This document shows positions 10,141 to 19,549 of a stretch of DNA of 64,000 nt, piece after piece. Origin of the DNA: Trichomonas vaginalis G3 (taxonomy: Eukaryota > Parabasalia > Trichomonadida > Trichomonadidae); NCBI RefSeq assembly GCF_026262505.1, contig NC_067206.1, forward strand, positions 10,164,268-10,228,267. The letters are read 5' to 3'. The translations under genes were made by a program, and so were the position numbers. The notes below the pieces were generated by a model. That model was not told the DNA's origin, did not search any database, and worked only from the letters and a program-made list of their open reading frames with translations. Every line of letters begins with the position of its first letter. Positions within the stretch are counted from its first letter, which is position 1.

Positions 10141-10480
10141 CCTGTCGGAAGGAAAATATTTTCCTGTCGGAAGGAAGAGTTCTTCCTGTTGGAAGGAAAA
10201 TTTTTTCCTGTTGGAAGGAAAATTTTTTCCTGTTGGAAGGAAAATTTTTTCCTGTCGGAAGGAAAAACTTTTTCTGAAGTTCGACCAAAAAGTTCTCAAT
10301 TTTCGAAAATTTGAATGGTTTACGGACGGACAACTGGAAAAATTTTTCCTGTTGGAAGGAAAATTTTTTCCTGTTGGAAGGAAAATTTTTTCCTGTTGGA
10401 AGGAAAATTTTTTCCTGTCGGAAGGAAGAGTTCTTCCAGTTGTCGGGAAATTTTTTTCTTGTCGGAAGGAAGGACTCGGA
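10141..10480. repeat. tandem array of a 22-bp self-complementary unit, two blocks
   Basis: The unit is close to GGAAGGAAAATTTTTTCCTG plus TT. Its core GGAAAATTTTTTCC is nearly palindromic, so each unit can form a small hairpin. Block one covers about 10141-10272 and block two about 10338-10480, separated by about 65 bp of unrelated sequence. The array fills the space between the convergent ATPase and KilA-N genes. Long frames on both strands here are shadows of the repeat. Confidence 0.85.
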
Positions 10481-10564
10481 ATGCCAGAAGGATTTGACAA
10501 GACAATTTACCTTATAGAGCTACCTGAGCCATCTGAAGTCAAGCGTAAAAATAAAGAGTGCAAT

Positions 10565-11413
10565 TTACTCTACTTGTTTGAAGTTGTCAAAATACTCTGT
10601 TATTTTTTCCTTTAACAATGGCAAATCTTCTTTGAAGGTAAGTATTGTACAACCTTTAATATCATAGTGTGTTTGAGGTAACGTATCTTGAACTATTTGT
10701 TTCACATCTTCATTTGGGGTCATTGAAATCGGTAAGTTTTCGCGATAGAACCAATTTCTGTCAGATTTGTAAATCTTAGCAAGGTCGTAAAAGCTTTTGT
10801 TGTTTCTTCTGACTAAATGCAACATAACCATATCTCTGTCTTCTTCATTTTCCATCTCTTCAGTATAAATCATATACTTATAGTTCTTTTCTTTTCCTTT
10901 TGGTACCGAACGTGGTATTCTTTTCTGTATGTTTTTGTCTTTTGCTTCAATGACTTCATCTTTTGCTTCAATGACTTCATCTTTTGCTTCAAGCTTGTTC
11001 TCTAGCTCTTCACGTTCTTGTCTATGAATTTCATCTAACATCATGAAAATATACCAAGCATAACGAGGCGAAGCCCACATTGCAACAGCATTTACAAGAA
11101 GTCTATGTACATACCAGCCTCTCAAACCATTTGGCAAATTTTTACGATTTTCGTATGGAATCTCGTTCCTCGGTTTTTCGAGGAACGCAAACATATGAGG
11201 AAATTCTTCTAAAAGTTCTTTTGTCTGTTGGTTTTCAAACCAATGATGTGCTTGCTTTGTAGAACGAAGAGCATTCAAAATACTTTGCATTTGGTACATG
11301 TCATCTTTGACCGAACGAATGAGACGTAACTGTTTGTTATACTGAACCCACTCGTATTCTTCATTTATATCTTCATGAACGATAGCAGTTGTTGTGTTCT
11401 CTGTTGTTGTCAT
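10565..11413 (-). CDS. KilA-N domain protein with DUF3627-like C-terminus (282 aa)
   Basis: The segment GWYVHRLLVNAVAMWASPRY (about residues 105-125) has the signature of the KilA-N DNA-binding domain. It is followed by a coiled coil made of repeated EAKDEVI units and then a C-terminal domain with YKYMIYTEEMENEEDRDMVM like that of poxvirus and mimivirus KilA-N proteins. Such proteins are common accessory regulators in large DNA viruses. The start at 11413 (MTTTENT) was chosen because an upstream promoter-like AT block ends just before it. Confidence 0.75.
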   Translation of the reverse strand: MTTTENTTTAIVHEDINEEYEWVQYNKQLRLIRSVKDDMYQMQSILNALRSTKQAHHWFENQQTKELLEEFPHMFAFLEKPRNEIPYENRKNLPNGLRGWYVHRLLVNAVAMWASPRYAWYIFMMLDEIHRQEREELENKLEAKDEVIEAKDEVIEAKDKNIQKRIPRSVPKGKEKNYKYMIYTEEMENEEDRDMVMLHLVRRNNKSFYDLAKIYKSDRNWFYRENLPISMTPNEDVKQIVQDTLPQTHYDIKGCTILTFKEDLPLLKEKITEYFDNFKQVE

Positions 11414-11532
11414 ATCTGTCTTTACATACAAAATAAAAAAATTTGTTAGAAAAAAATTAGCGTTATTTTTTTTAAGTTTGGTCATCCTTCACTATATGAC
11501 AAATATACTATATTTTACTTAAAAATATGCAA

Positions 11533-11606
11533 GCGGCTCATAGCTCAGTGGTATGGGCTACCTCGCTACAGGCGTCGAAGACCTCGGTTCAAATCCCGAT
11601 TCGCGC
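11533..11606 (+). tRNA. tRNA-like gene with A and B boxes
   Basis: The stretch has TAGCTCAGTGGT (A-box-like, 11541-11552) and GGTTCAAATCC (B-box-like, 11586-11596) at tRNA spacing, followed by a T-run terminator at 11609-11615. A D-arm (GCTC/GGGC) and a T-arm of 4 bp can be drawn, but the acceptor stem is poor: only about three outer pairs form. It may be a degraded tRNA, a tRNA-like RNA, or a pol III promoter. Anticodon not assigned. Confidence 0.45.
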
Positions 11607-11646
11607 AGGTTTTTTCCTTTTATGCAGTGAAATTTCATGTACATAG

Positions 11647-11766
11647 GTTACTTTGGTGTTAGACCCTAGTGAAGAAAATAGAACGATATAAGTTTACATT
11701 TGTAAGGTTACTTTGGTGTTAGACCCTAGTGAAGAAAATAGAACGATATAAGTTTACATTTGTAAG
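11647..11766. repeat. 60-bp perfect tandem duplication
   Basis: Two adjacent 60-base copies beginning GGTTACTTTGGTGTTAGACC are identical as far as I can read. No coding potential was seen. Confidence 0.9.
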
Positions 11767-11794
11767 GTTGGACGATAAAAATCTCTGCTACTGT

Positions 11795-12074
11795 CAGTAC
11801 AAGTATTGTTCTGAAACAGTACAAGTATTGTTCTGAAACAGTACAAGTATTGTTCTGAAACAGTACAAGTATTGTTCTGAAACAGTACAAGTATTGTTCT
11901 GAAACAGTACAAGTATTGTTCTGAAACAGTACAAGTATTGTTCTGAAACAGTACAAGTATTGTTCTGAAACAGTACAAGTATTGTTCTGAAACAGTACAA
12001 GTATTGTTCTGAAACAGTACAAGTATTGTTCTGAAACAGTACAAGTATTGTTCTGAAACAGTACAAGTATTGTC
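11795..12074. repeat. 22-bp tandem array, 13 units
   Basis: The unit is CAGTACAAGTATTGTTCTGA plus AA, repeated 12 full times and once partly with almost no variation, which points to recent expansion. It lies between the tRNA-like sequence and the second KilA-N gene. The three overlapping reverse frames through it are repeat artefacts. Confidence 0.92.
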
Positions 12075-12137
12075 AAAACTCAACGGTTTGACACATGCCC
12101 TAAAAATTATTTTACTCAGAATTTTATACAGAATTCG

Positions 12138-13945
12138 GCAAAAATATATTTTAGGTGAAGAGGTGAGATCTCACCTGTTTTTTCACCTGTTTTTTCACCC
12201 TCTTGAATTTTCATGAATTTCCTTAAGATAGAAAAAATAAAATTAGCGTTATTTTCTGACTTTCACAAAAGACCAAAAATAAACGCTTTACATGTATTTT
12301 TCAGCAACTTCGTCAAATAATTTTATAGCTTTATCTATCTCATCTACTTCAAACGTTTCTTTACCTTTTATGGGAGCACCATACATTTTCTCAAACTTTT
12401 CAAGTAGTTCTGTTTCAGCAGCTCTCATATCGTTAACAAACACAACCTTGACTCTATTGACTGTACTGTCATATCTTAGAGTTATATTATATGTTCTTCC
12501 TATCTTATATCTTTTTGTATTGAAGTCCTTCGGTTTCTGAACGATGTAAAGTAAGCCTTCACTGCAACGTTCCGTATCGAATGAACCATATGTTATGAAG
12601 TTATATCCAACAACTGGGTCTAACCATAACAAAACTATTGGTATAAGACTTTTGTCGATGAGATATGCTGCAGTTCCATAGAATCTTACCGATATCATAA
12701 GCTCAGGATTTCTTGTCAAAATTTTCTGAGTAGAAGCAGTTCTAACCCAGTCGTGGGATGTTTTCTTTCCAGATAGTGTTAGAATGTCTGACAAAGAATA
12801 TTTGTTGTATTTCTTTGAGTATCTTACGTTTAAATCACCTATTCTAACCACTTTGGTGTCATTGTCTATCTTTTTAACTGTTTCAAACTCAATGTTTGTC
12901 ATTTTCTGTTCTTACATACAAAATAAAAAAATATTTTTTTAAAAAACTAACTTTATTTTTTCTATCTTGTATAAAAGATATGATTTCAGGGATTTTTTTT
13001 ACGAAGTGCAAAAGTTCTCTTCGTCAAAAATAACAGTTATATAATGAAATTTGGTCATTTTTTTACGATTTTCATGAGTTTTAGGCGACTGGGGTTTTGT
13101 CCCTACTCGCCGTTTTTTACGATTTTCATGAGTTTTAGGCGAGTAAGATTTTCTATCTTGTATAAAAGATATGATTTCAGGGATTTTTTTGACGAAGTGC
13201 AAAAGTTCTCTTCGTCAAAAAATAACAGTTATATAATGAAATTTGGTCATTTTACTCAGCAAAAATATATTTTAGGTGAAGAGGTGAGATCTCACCCGTT
13301 TTCTCACCTCTTTTCTACCCCATATGTCCTTACTGAAAAAGTATGTGTTCCGTATGTCATTTTACTCGGCAAAAATATATTTTAGGTGAAGAGGTGAGAT
13401 CTCACCTCTTTTCTCACCTCTTTTCTCACCTCTTGAATTTTGTATAAAAGATATGATTTCAGGGATTTTTTTGACGAAGTGCAAAAGTTCTCTTCGTCAA
13501 AAAAATACAGTTATATCATGAAATTTGGTCATTTTACTCGGCAAAAATATATTTTAGGTGAAGAGGTGAGATCTCACCTCTTTTCTCACCTCTTTTCTCA
13601 CCTCTTGAATTTTGTATAAAAGATATGATTTCAGGGATTTTTTTGACGAAGTGCAAAAGTTCTCTTCGTAAAAAATAACACAAAAATAGTGTATTTTAAA
13701 CGAAGTGCAAAAGTTCTCTTCGTAAAAAATAACAGTTATATAATGAAATTTGGTCATTTTTTTACGATTTCAGGGATTTTTTTTACGAAGTGCAAAAGTT
13801 CTCTTCGTCAAAAAAATACAGTTATATCATGAAATTTGGTCATTTTTTTACGATTTCAGGGATTTTTTTGACGAAGTGCAAAAGTTCTCTTCGTAAAAAA
13901 ATACAGTTATATCATGAAATTTGGTCATTTTTTTCAGCAAAAATA
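12138..13945. repeat. complex direct-repeat region with a 14-bp palindrome
   Basis: Outside the KilA-N gene it carries, a composite unit recurs at about 12138, 13258, 13365, 13543 and (partial) 13936. The unit joins a string GCAAAAATATATTTTAGGTG, a perfect palindrome GGTGAGATCTCACC, short TTTTCTCACCTC repeats, and a hairpin-like ACGAAGTGCAAAAGTTCTCT followed by TCGT. Small frames here are repeat artefacts. No gene is seen between 12965 and 13954. Confidence 0.8.
12288..12902 (-). CDS. KilA-N / T5orf172 (GIY-YIG-like) fusion protein (204 aa)
   Basis: The N-terminal 90 residues resemble a KilA-N domain (SLSDILTLSGKKTSHDWVRT). From residue about 115, GLLYIVQ followed by YKIGRTYNITLRYDS matches the T5orf172/GIY-YIG-like nuclease pattern. 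KilA-N plus T5orf172 fusions are frequent in phages and large DNA viruses. An upstream AT block (12905-12965) is nearly the same as that before the gene ending at 14130, suggesting common control. Confidence 0.75.
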   Translation of the reverse strand: MTNIEFETVKKIDNDTKVVRIGDLNVRYSKKYNKYSLSDILTLSGKKTSHDWVRTASTQKILTRNPELMISVRFYGTAAYLIDKSLIPIVLLWLDPVVGYNFITYGSFDTERCSEGLLYIVQKPKDFNTKRYKIGRTYNITLRYDSTVNRVKVVFVNDMRAAETELLEKFEKMYGAPIKGKETFEVDEIDKAIKLFDEVAEKYM

Positions 13946-13954
13946 TATTTTAGG

Positions 13955-14075
13955 TGTCACCAGGTCCCTCGGTCCCTCGGTCCCTCGGTCAACTAACATC
14001 TTTTTGAAAATGGTGACAACATGACATTTTGACAACAACACAGGAAATAAACTTCTTCGTATATGTTTTGTCATG
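13955..14075 (+). repeat. left arm of a ~120-bp inverted repeat
   Basis: This starts GGTGTCACCAGGTCCCTCGG, has a tandem CCCTCGGT motif, and ends in GTTTTGTCATG. The reverse complement occurs at 15430-15551 with about 85-90% identity. The two arms enclose one gene (14130-15038). Confidence 0.8.
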
Positions 14076-14129
14076 ATTTCATCGTCAATGAGTGTAAATC
14101 AGACAAAAATATATTTCTACCATAAAGTT

Positions 14130-15038
14130 TTATAAGCGTTTTACATGAATTGTACGATGTATATTTGAAATTCTAAACAATTTTGTGGCTTCTATTTCTT
14201 CTGTCAGTATGTCAAAAGTTTTCACAATGCCGAAAGTTTCTTTATACTTCTTCTTGACATCTGAAAGAAGGAAATCGTCAGCAGTTGGATAGTTTTTGTT
14301 TAGAAATTCTAACATGTCCATTTTATTTTCTGCTGGTTTCTCTGCTTCTTTCTTTAAGTCAGCATAGTCGTTTCGCATACGTTCTATCTCTTTGACGGAG
14401 TAGTTATATTTCCTCATTGCTGCTTTACATTTAGAACATTGTGGGTTCATTTTTGCGTTATACATTGAAATTTGACCTGCTAGAACAACTAAAGCGTCAA
14501 TGGTTTTCTTTAACTCAAAAGTTGCGGGTTTTATTTGTTCATTCCATATTTTACATCTTTTATCTTTATCTCTTATCTGCCATACACATTCAGCAACTAA
14601 CGAAACAAAGTTGTCGTAGGTCTTAAACTCCCCAGATTTATATATGTCAATGAAATATACCATATCGCAGTCTTTGTCCATGACTTTGTGGTTGCAATGA
14701 AATCCAAGAAACTCATAGTTAACCTTACGTATGAACTTCTTTATTTCTACTGAGTCGGTTGGTCTGACTTCTATTTCATCGAATTCAGGAATAGTAAGCT
14801 TTTGTTGTTGTATTTCAGGAAGTTTAGGTAGATGTTCCACCAGGTCCTGCATTTCATAAAGATACTGTTCATTTGTTTCATCTTTTGCACTACAGTCTAA
14901 ATCTCCTTGGAGAAGTTCTTGCTTTATCTTCTGGATTTCTGTTTCGAAAGTATATGAAGAAGGAATGAAGCTTTTCATTTCTACTAACATTGAAGTTGGG
15001 TTCATGACTAAAGAGTTTGGTAAAGTTGTTGCTAACAT
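14130..15038 (-). CDS. unknown protein inside an inverted-repeat cassette (302 aa)
   Basis: An intact frame in an otherwise decayed element. It has a Cys pair (PQCSKCKAAMRK) about residue 200, followed by a charged coiled coil. Another pair of His/Cys residues lies near FHCNHKVMDKDC. These could bind zinc but fit no family I recognise. The gene is bracketed by inverted repeats, so it may be a separate cargo or a nested mobile unit. The promoter block upstream (15039-15095) repeats that of the 12288-12902 gene. Confidence 0.7.
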   Translation of the reverse strand: MLATTLPNSLVMNPTSMLVEMKSFIPSSYTFETEIQKIKQELLQGDLDCSAKDETNEQYLYEMQDLVEHLPKLPEIQQQKLTIPEFDEIEVRPTDSVEIKKFIRKVNYEFLGFHCNHKVMDKDCDMVYFIDIYKSGEFKTYDNFVSLVAECVWQIRDKDKRCKIWNEQIKPATFELKKTIDALVVLAGQISMYNAKMNPQCSKCKAAMRKYNYSVKEIERMRNDYADLKKEAEKPAENKMDMLEFLNKNYPTADDFLLSDVKKKYKETFGIVKTFDILTEEIEATKLFRISNIHRTIHVKRL

Positions 15039-15233
15039 GTTCTTACAATAAAAATAAAAAATATTTTTTTAAAAAAACTAACTTTATTTTTTATTTCGGG
15101 AAAATTCATGAGTTTTGGTTGAAAAAACAGGTGGAGCCAAAAGTGGCTCGACCTCAAAACAAGCATTTTGTGAAGAATATAGCAACCGGAAGAAAACCGG
15201 CGGTTGGTTTTTATACAAAATTCAAGAGGGTGA

Positions 15234-15440
15234 AAGAATACGAAGAAGTCATGACAAAACATATACGAAGAAGTCATGACAAAACATATACGAAGAAGTC
15301 ATGACAAAACATATACGAAGAAGTCATGACAAAACATATACGAAGAAGTCATGACAAAACATATACGAAGAAGTCATGACAAAACATATACGAAGAAGTC
15401 ATGACAAAACATATACGAAGAAGTCATGACAAAACATTTA
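15234..15440 (+). repeat. 25-bp minisatellite (forward orientation)
   Basis: About eight units of ACGAAGAAGTCATGACAAAA plus CATAT. The same unit, in the opposite orientation, makes the long array at 22660-24247. More scattered units appear at 15570-15650. Confidence 0.88.
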
Positions 15441-15551
15441 CGAAGAAGAAGTTTATTTCCTGGACTGTTGTCAAAATGTCATGTTGTCACACTTTTTCAG
15501 AGAAGTTAAAATGACCGAGGGACCGAGGGACCGAGGGACCTGGTGACACCT
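15430..15551 (-). repeat. right arm of the ~120-bp inverted repeat
   Basis: Reverse complement of 13955-14075, ending GGACCTGGTGACACC. A third, direct copy with GGGACCTGG variants lies at 15640-15752, so the arm is itself repeated. Confidence 0.8.
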
Positions 15552-15639
15552 TCAGTTCTTCAAAACATTTACGATGAAATCATGACAAAACATATACGTT
15601 CATGTTTGACAAAACATTTACGTTCATGTTTGACAAAAC

Positions 15640-15752
15640 ATTTACGAAGAAGTTTATTTCCTGTGTTGTTGTCTAAATGTCATGTTGTCTCATTTTTTCA
15701 GAGAAGTTAAAATTACCTGGGGACCGAGGGACCTGGGGACCTGGTGACACCT
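15640..15752 (-). repeat. third copy of the inverted-repeat arm
   Basis: Shows the same order of motifs as 15430-15551 (AGTTTATTTCCTG, GTCATGTTGTC, TTTTTCAGAGAAGTTAAAAT, then ACCTGGTGACACC) with several base changes. Confidence 0.7.
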
Positions 15753-15780
15753 AAAAACCATCTACCCTAAAATATATTTT

Positions 15781-16574
15781 TCAATACTTTTTCAGCACTT
15801 TTCCGTAGTTATATATGAAAGACAATTCGAGATAAAAGTCATAGTACAATGGTATTATATGCTGCACACCATTTGTTGTGAACCAAACTTGAAAGTCAGA
15901 GAAACTGTTACTAGGTGGTTCGTAGAATTTAGAAGCAAAGTCATAAAAGTCCTTACCAATACATAGAAAACTATTGTTGCTTGAACTGAAACTTGCATGA
16001 CACATAACATTTTGAGGGTCAAACACGTTTCTATAAACTGTCAAATCTGCTGGTGGAAGTATAAATTTAAATGGACCATCTGGTGGTAATGGTTCGTTCT
16101 GGTTTAGTAACCGAAGAAATTGTGCCCAAGAACGTTTGTCTACTCCCAAAATAAAAACTCCGTATCTCTTGGAGGGTTAATTTCAATCTTTTGAAATGAA
16201 ACGGTGGAGTTCATCTTGTCATATTCTAGTTTCAGATAGTATGTTCCATTTAGTAAAGAGTCGTATTTTTCTTGAAATTCCCAATAATATTTGTTCATTT
16301 GAGTTTGAAAGTCATTTAGAGTTTTCTCAAGACTTTCGTCTGAACGAACTGTAAAGATTCTCATTTCATCAAATTTGTCTATTAGACCATCAGAACCTTT
16401 ATACTGCCCATGAAAATATACTGCGAACATAAATGCGTTAGTTCTATTTGAAAACAAAACTCTTCTAAATCCTATTGCCTTTGCATCTGAAGGACTTTGA
16501 AGCCAACGAATTGGATAGTCAAACCTGTATTGCTCGGGATGAAATTTCTTCATCTGAAATAGTCCTACCAGCAT
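15781..16574 (-). pseudogene. conserved Maverick protein, copy 1 (frameshift at about 16145)
   Basis: Two frames, 16574-16140 and 16149-15781, join into one protein of about 264 residues. The second half carries HASFSSSNNSFLCIGKDFYD and SFSDFQVWFTTNG. A second, opposite-strand copy lies at 20962-21808, and the intact B gene 49878-50948 shows a weaker match (IAHDNKQFICNVNEQLV, KDALVFEF). Presence in both element types suggests a core structural or assembly role. No catalytic motif was seen. Confidence 0.6.
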
Positions 16575-16666
16575 TTGTAAAGATATAGTCTAACGGTTTT
16601 GTATCTGCTACTTTTGTTCTTTGTTTTCAACCTGAAGCATTTAATATATGTAAAAATATTATTGTT

Positions 16667-17250
16667 TTAAAATGGTATGCCATATAGCTTCTTGAATTTG
16701 TTAAGAAGTATTTGAACGTATTTTCCATCTGTATCTCTAGTGTTTACATAAGCATAGCCTTCCTTAGTAAAATATACTTGTAATTTCCTATAGTTTACGC
16801 CGGTATAAAAGTAGAAAGAGTCTTGTTCTTCGCTATAGTAGTAAAACTCAAACGTATGCTTGCCATAGTCTGTAATTTCAATTGTTTCATCTTCTAGTTC
16901 GTCGACAAATTCGAATACAATATCTCCAAATTTGCCTTTGTTCTTATTGTTTTCAGAACAAGTGACCCAACGTAAGTTTTCAAGTCTATTGTCGTTTCTT
17001 ATATGGTTTATATGGTCTACAAAAGGAAATTGTTAGGATTCAGTATAAAATGAGTTGCAATGACAACATGTTTAAGATAGCGTTTCCCACCCATCTTCAT
17101 AATAGCATATCCGTCATTTCGCTCCCATTCGCTTAAAACTCTTTTTGTCTTTTTGTTTCTGACTTCAAATGACTCACAACAGTGAATTTCATATTTCTCA
17201 TCTAACAAACAAGTTTCCCAACGGTCTGCTCCAACAAACTCAGCGTACAT
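16667..17250 (-). pseudogene. NUMOD4/HNH homing-type endonuclease, one frameshift
   Basis: The first part reads YEIHCCESFEVRNKKTKRVL (NUMOD4-like) and H-V-V-I-A-T-H-F-I-L-N-P. After a one-base shift near 17017 it continues VDHINHIRNDNRLENLRWVT, a classic HNH core, and a C-terminal domain ends YGIPF at 16670. Such nucleases are selfish or accessory genes in phages and large viruses. A single indel probably inactivates it. Confidence 0.75.
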
Positions 17251-17280
17251 TTCAAATAAAATAAAAAATATTTTTTAAAA

Positions 17281-17395
17281 ATATATTGTTTTAAAATGGT
17301 ATGCCATTTCATATTTCTCATCTAACAAACAAGTTTCCCAACGGTCTTCTCCAACAAACTCAGCGTACATTTCAAATAAAATAAAAAAATATTTT
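17281..17395 (-). pseudogene. deletion copy of the HNH gene with its promoter
   Basis: The sequence repeats the promoter and first 25 codons of the HNH gene (matching 17180-17275) joined directly to the last codons (ATGGTATGCCAT, matching 16671-16682). It is a tandem copy that has lost almost the entire coding body. Confidence 0.75.
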
Positions 17396-17402
17396 TTTTT
17401 CT

Positions 17403-17988
17403 TTACTTTACATAACCGCCTGCTGCCATAAGTCTTTGACGCCAACCCATACCAGCTAATGAAGGTTGACTTGGTTTAGTTTGGAAACTAAACTTTGTTT
17501 TTGGTTTATCTTCAGTTTTTGGTTTTTCTTCTTCTATCTGTTTTTCGTCACTTTTCGGTTCCTTTGACTTTACCTCACCTGCAGGAACAGTTGTGTCGTC
17601 AACATCTTCATAAATATCATATGCCATTTGTTTTTGTTTTCCTTTCAACTTTTTGTGTTTGTTGTAAAGTTTAGAATATTTCGACTCTAAGTCAATGAGA
17701 TGTTCTATAATGAACTGTTGGTCAGTGAAGTAAACTTTTCCATCTGTTGTCTCGAAAGCTCCTTCAGACTTCAATATTTTATTTGTGAGAGTCTGTTTCC
17801 TTTTTTGAGATACTAGCCGTTTCCATTTTTATGAAAAGTGACTTTATAGTTAGGGTTTGTATTTCCAGACCTGGCACTTTCTATTATTGAATTTTTCTCT
17901 TCATCTGTAAGTTCTTGACAGGTTTTGACAATGGTTCTGAACTTTTTGTTTGTGGTGTCAAATCTACCGTTTCAACTTCTTCGGTCAT
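17403..17988 (-). pseudogene. Lys/Glu-rich protein, frameshifted
   Basis: Starts MTEEVETVDLTP at 17988, shifts near 17920 and again near 17820, then reads openly from 17774 (VYFTDQQFIIEHLIDLESKY) to a Pro/Lys/Glu-rich tail ending LMAAGGYVK. The upstream TTTTTTACTGAGATGAA string is the same as that of the next gene upstream. Unknown function. Confidence 0.5.
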
Positions 17989-18007
17989 TTCATCTCAGTA
18001 AAAAATT

Positions 18008-18157
18008 TTAGTTTGGTTTGTTTTCAACTGGTTGTTTAGGTTTTTTAAGTCGGTCTAAAACTTCCTGAGGTATAGGAAGAACTTGACAAACGTTGTGTAA
18101 CTGCTGGAAGTCGACAAATCCATCTTGAACCATTTGTCTCAATGCTGTATTGTTCAT
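18008..18157 (-). CDS. small protein of 49 aa
   Basis: Starts MNNTALRQMV and ends with a Pro/Lys-rich tail (KPKQPVENKPN). It fits exactly between neighbours and has the same promoter string (TTTTTTACTGAGATGAAATG) as the gene ending at 17403, which supports it being real. Function unknown. Confidence 0.55.
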   Translation of the reverse strand: MNNTALRQMVQDGFVDFQQLHNVCQVLPIPQEVLDRLKKPKQPVENKPN

Positions 18158-18176
18158 TTCATCTCAGTAAAAAACT

Positions 18177-18578
18177 TTACATTCCCCACGTTTGAGGCGG
18201 TTGAGGTTGGTTATTGTTTACCCACTGTTGTGCATGGTTATATCCTCTGTTAAAGAATCTTTCACCTTGGTCCATATAGTGTCCTGCTTGGTTATAGTAG
18301 TCATTTGCTTTGTTATAATAGTTTCCTGCTTGTCTTCCTACATTGTCCATCCATCCTTGAACTTTTCCTCTTGTTTCAGGATTTGGAATAAGATTTGTTG
18401 CATCTCGTGCTACATCCCAACCTTTCTGTACAGTTTGTATAATAGGTTGTGCTTTCTCTTTAAGTATACCTAATGTACTCAAAATCTTCCTTCCAATTCC
18501 AAATGCACCTCTGGCTATTGTTCCCACTGCGGGCAAAAATCTAGATGCAACTCCTGCTAACGCGCCAAATAAACCCAT
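18177..18578 (-). CDS. small MGxxG-type virion protein candidate (133 aa)
   Basis: Begins MGLFGALAGVASRF: Gly at position 2 and a hydrophobic, Gly/Ala-rich first 40 residues, then an amphipathic Gln/Asn/Tyr-rich tail. Similar MG-starts occur at 21813-22054 and 48542-48949. The pattern suggests an N-myristoylated, membrane-active minor capsid protein of the adenovirus pVI kind, but this is inference. It diverges from the integrase across 17 bp. Confidence 0.6.
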   Translation of the reverse strand: MGLFGALAGVASRFLPAVGTIARGAFGIGRKILSTLGILKEKAQPIIQTVQKGWDVARDATNLIPNPETRGKVQGWMDNVGRQAGNYYNKANDYYNQAGHYMDQGERFFNRGYNHAQQWVNNNQPQPPQTWGM

Positions 18579-18595
18579 TTCTTATGGGTTAAAAA

Positions 18596-19549
18596 ATGAC
18601 GAATCCAAACAAGGACCCCTATGTTTCTAAGCAACAAAAAAGCACTCATGGTAAAAATCTTTAGTTCAACACCAAATGCTTGGTTTATGGATATCTTGGA
18701 AAACATTCCGAGAGTTAGAACAGATGGACCTCCATACTGGCTAATATTTGTTGGTCAAAACACAAGATACTGTGAAGCCATACCATTACAGTCCAAAAAT
18801 ATTTTAGATATCTTAGCAGCTTTGACAATATTCGTTGACAAATACCATCCAACAAAACTGACATCTGACTGTGAAGTTTTTCAAATCAGATGATGTAAAA
18901 AACTATCTGCGTTCAAAAAATGTAAACCAATATTTCATTGTCGACCAAAACCATTCTGCTCTTGGTGTCATTGACGGTTGTATAAAAATGTTAAGAGACT
19001 TAAACCAACCACAAGGTGGTGAAGCAAATGAAATGTCATATGACGACAAGTATAGACACTTCTCCCAGGCAAAGATGAGACAAGTTTTAAATATTTACAA
19101 TAGCCGTAAACAAAAAGGTTTGGGAAACCACTCCCCCGAAGAAATGAAAACAACCCCGACTTAGAGAAAGACTATATATTTAATAATTTAGTCAAAAGAG
19201 ACAAACAAGAAAGAATGCCGGGCTTCAAACTTCAGAAAGGTGACAAAGTAAAAATAGAAATACCTAAACGCGACCCATATGAAAATACTATTGACTATGA
19301 CAACAATGGAACCGACAGGTACTCACATTCGTGTTCCGTAAAAATAGAAGAAAGTATACAAGAGAATATTATGAAGTTTTAGGCAAACATGGCAAAATGT
19401 ACAGACTGCAAGCAGAAGATAAAACTACTATTGTCAGACCTCGTTTCAAACTTGTCAAAGTTCAAGGTGGTATACTTTCAAAGACAGTTCCTAACAAATA
19501 TAAGACAACTCCTGACGAATATGCTAAAGAAGTTGAAAATGACGACTAA
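18596..19549 (+). pseudogene. Maverick DDE integrase, frameshifted
   Basis: Starts MTNPNKDPYVSK at 18596. Frames broken near 18655, 18875, 19160 and 19335 join into one protein. WFMDILEN and LTSDCE give the first two acidic residues of the retroviral-type catalytic core, and NHSALGVIDGCIKML marks the third-helix region with Asp where Glu is usual. The C-terminal part contains an SH3-like domain (KGDKVKIEIP ... YYEVLGKHGKMYRLQ). Stop overlaps the stop of the convergent fibre gene. Homologue of the intact B integrase (43745-44812). Confidence 0.8.

Noticed and set aside
10047-10615. Long overlapping frames on both strands through the 22-bp array
   Set aside because: They follow the repeat, have no homologue and run antisense to each other; coding is unlikely.
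11726-12083. Three reverse frames of 90-116 codons
   Set aside because: Pure translation of a 22-bp repeat in three frames.
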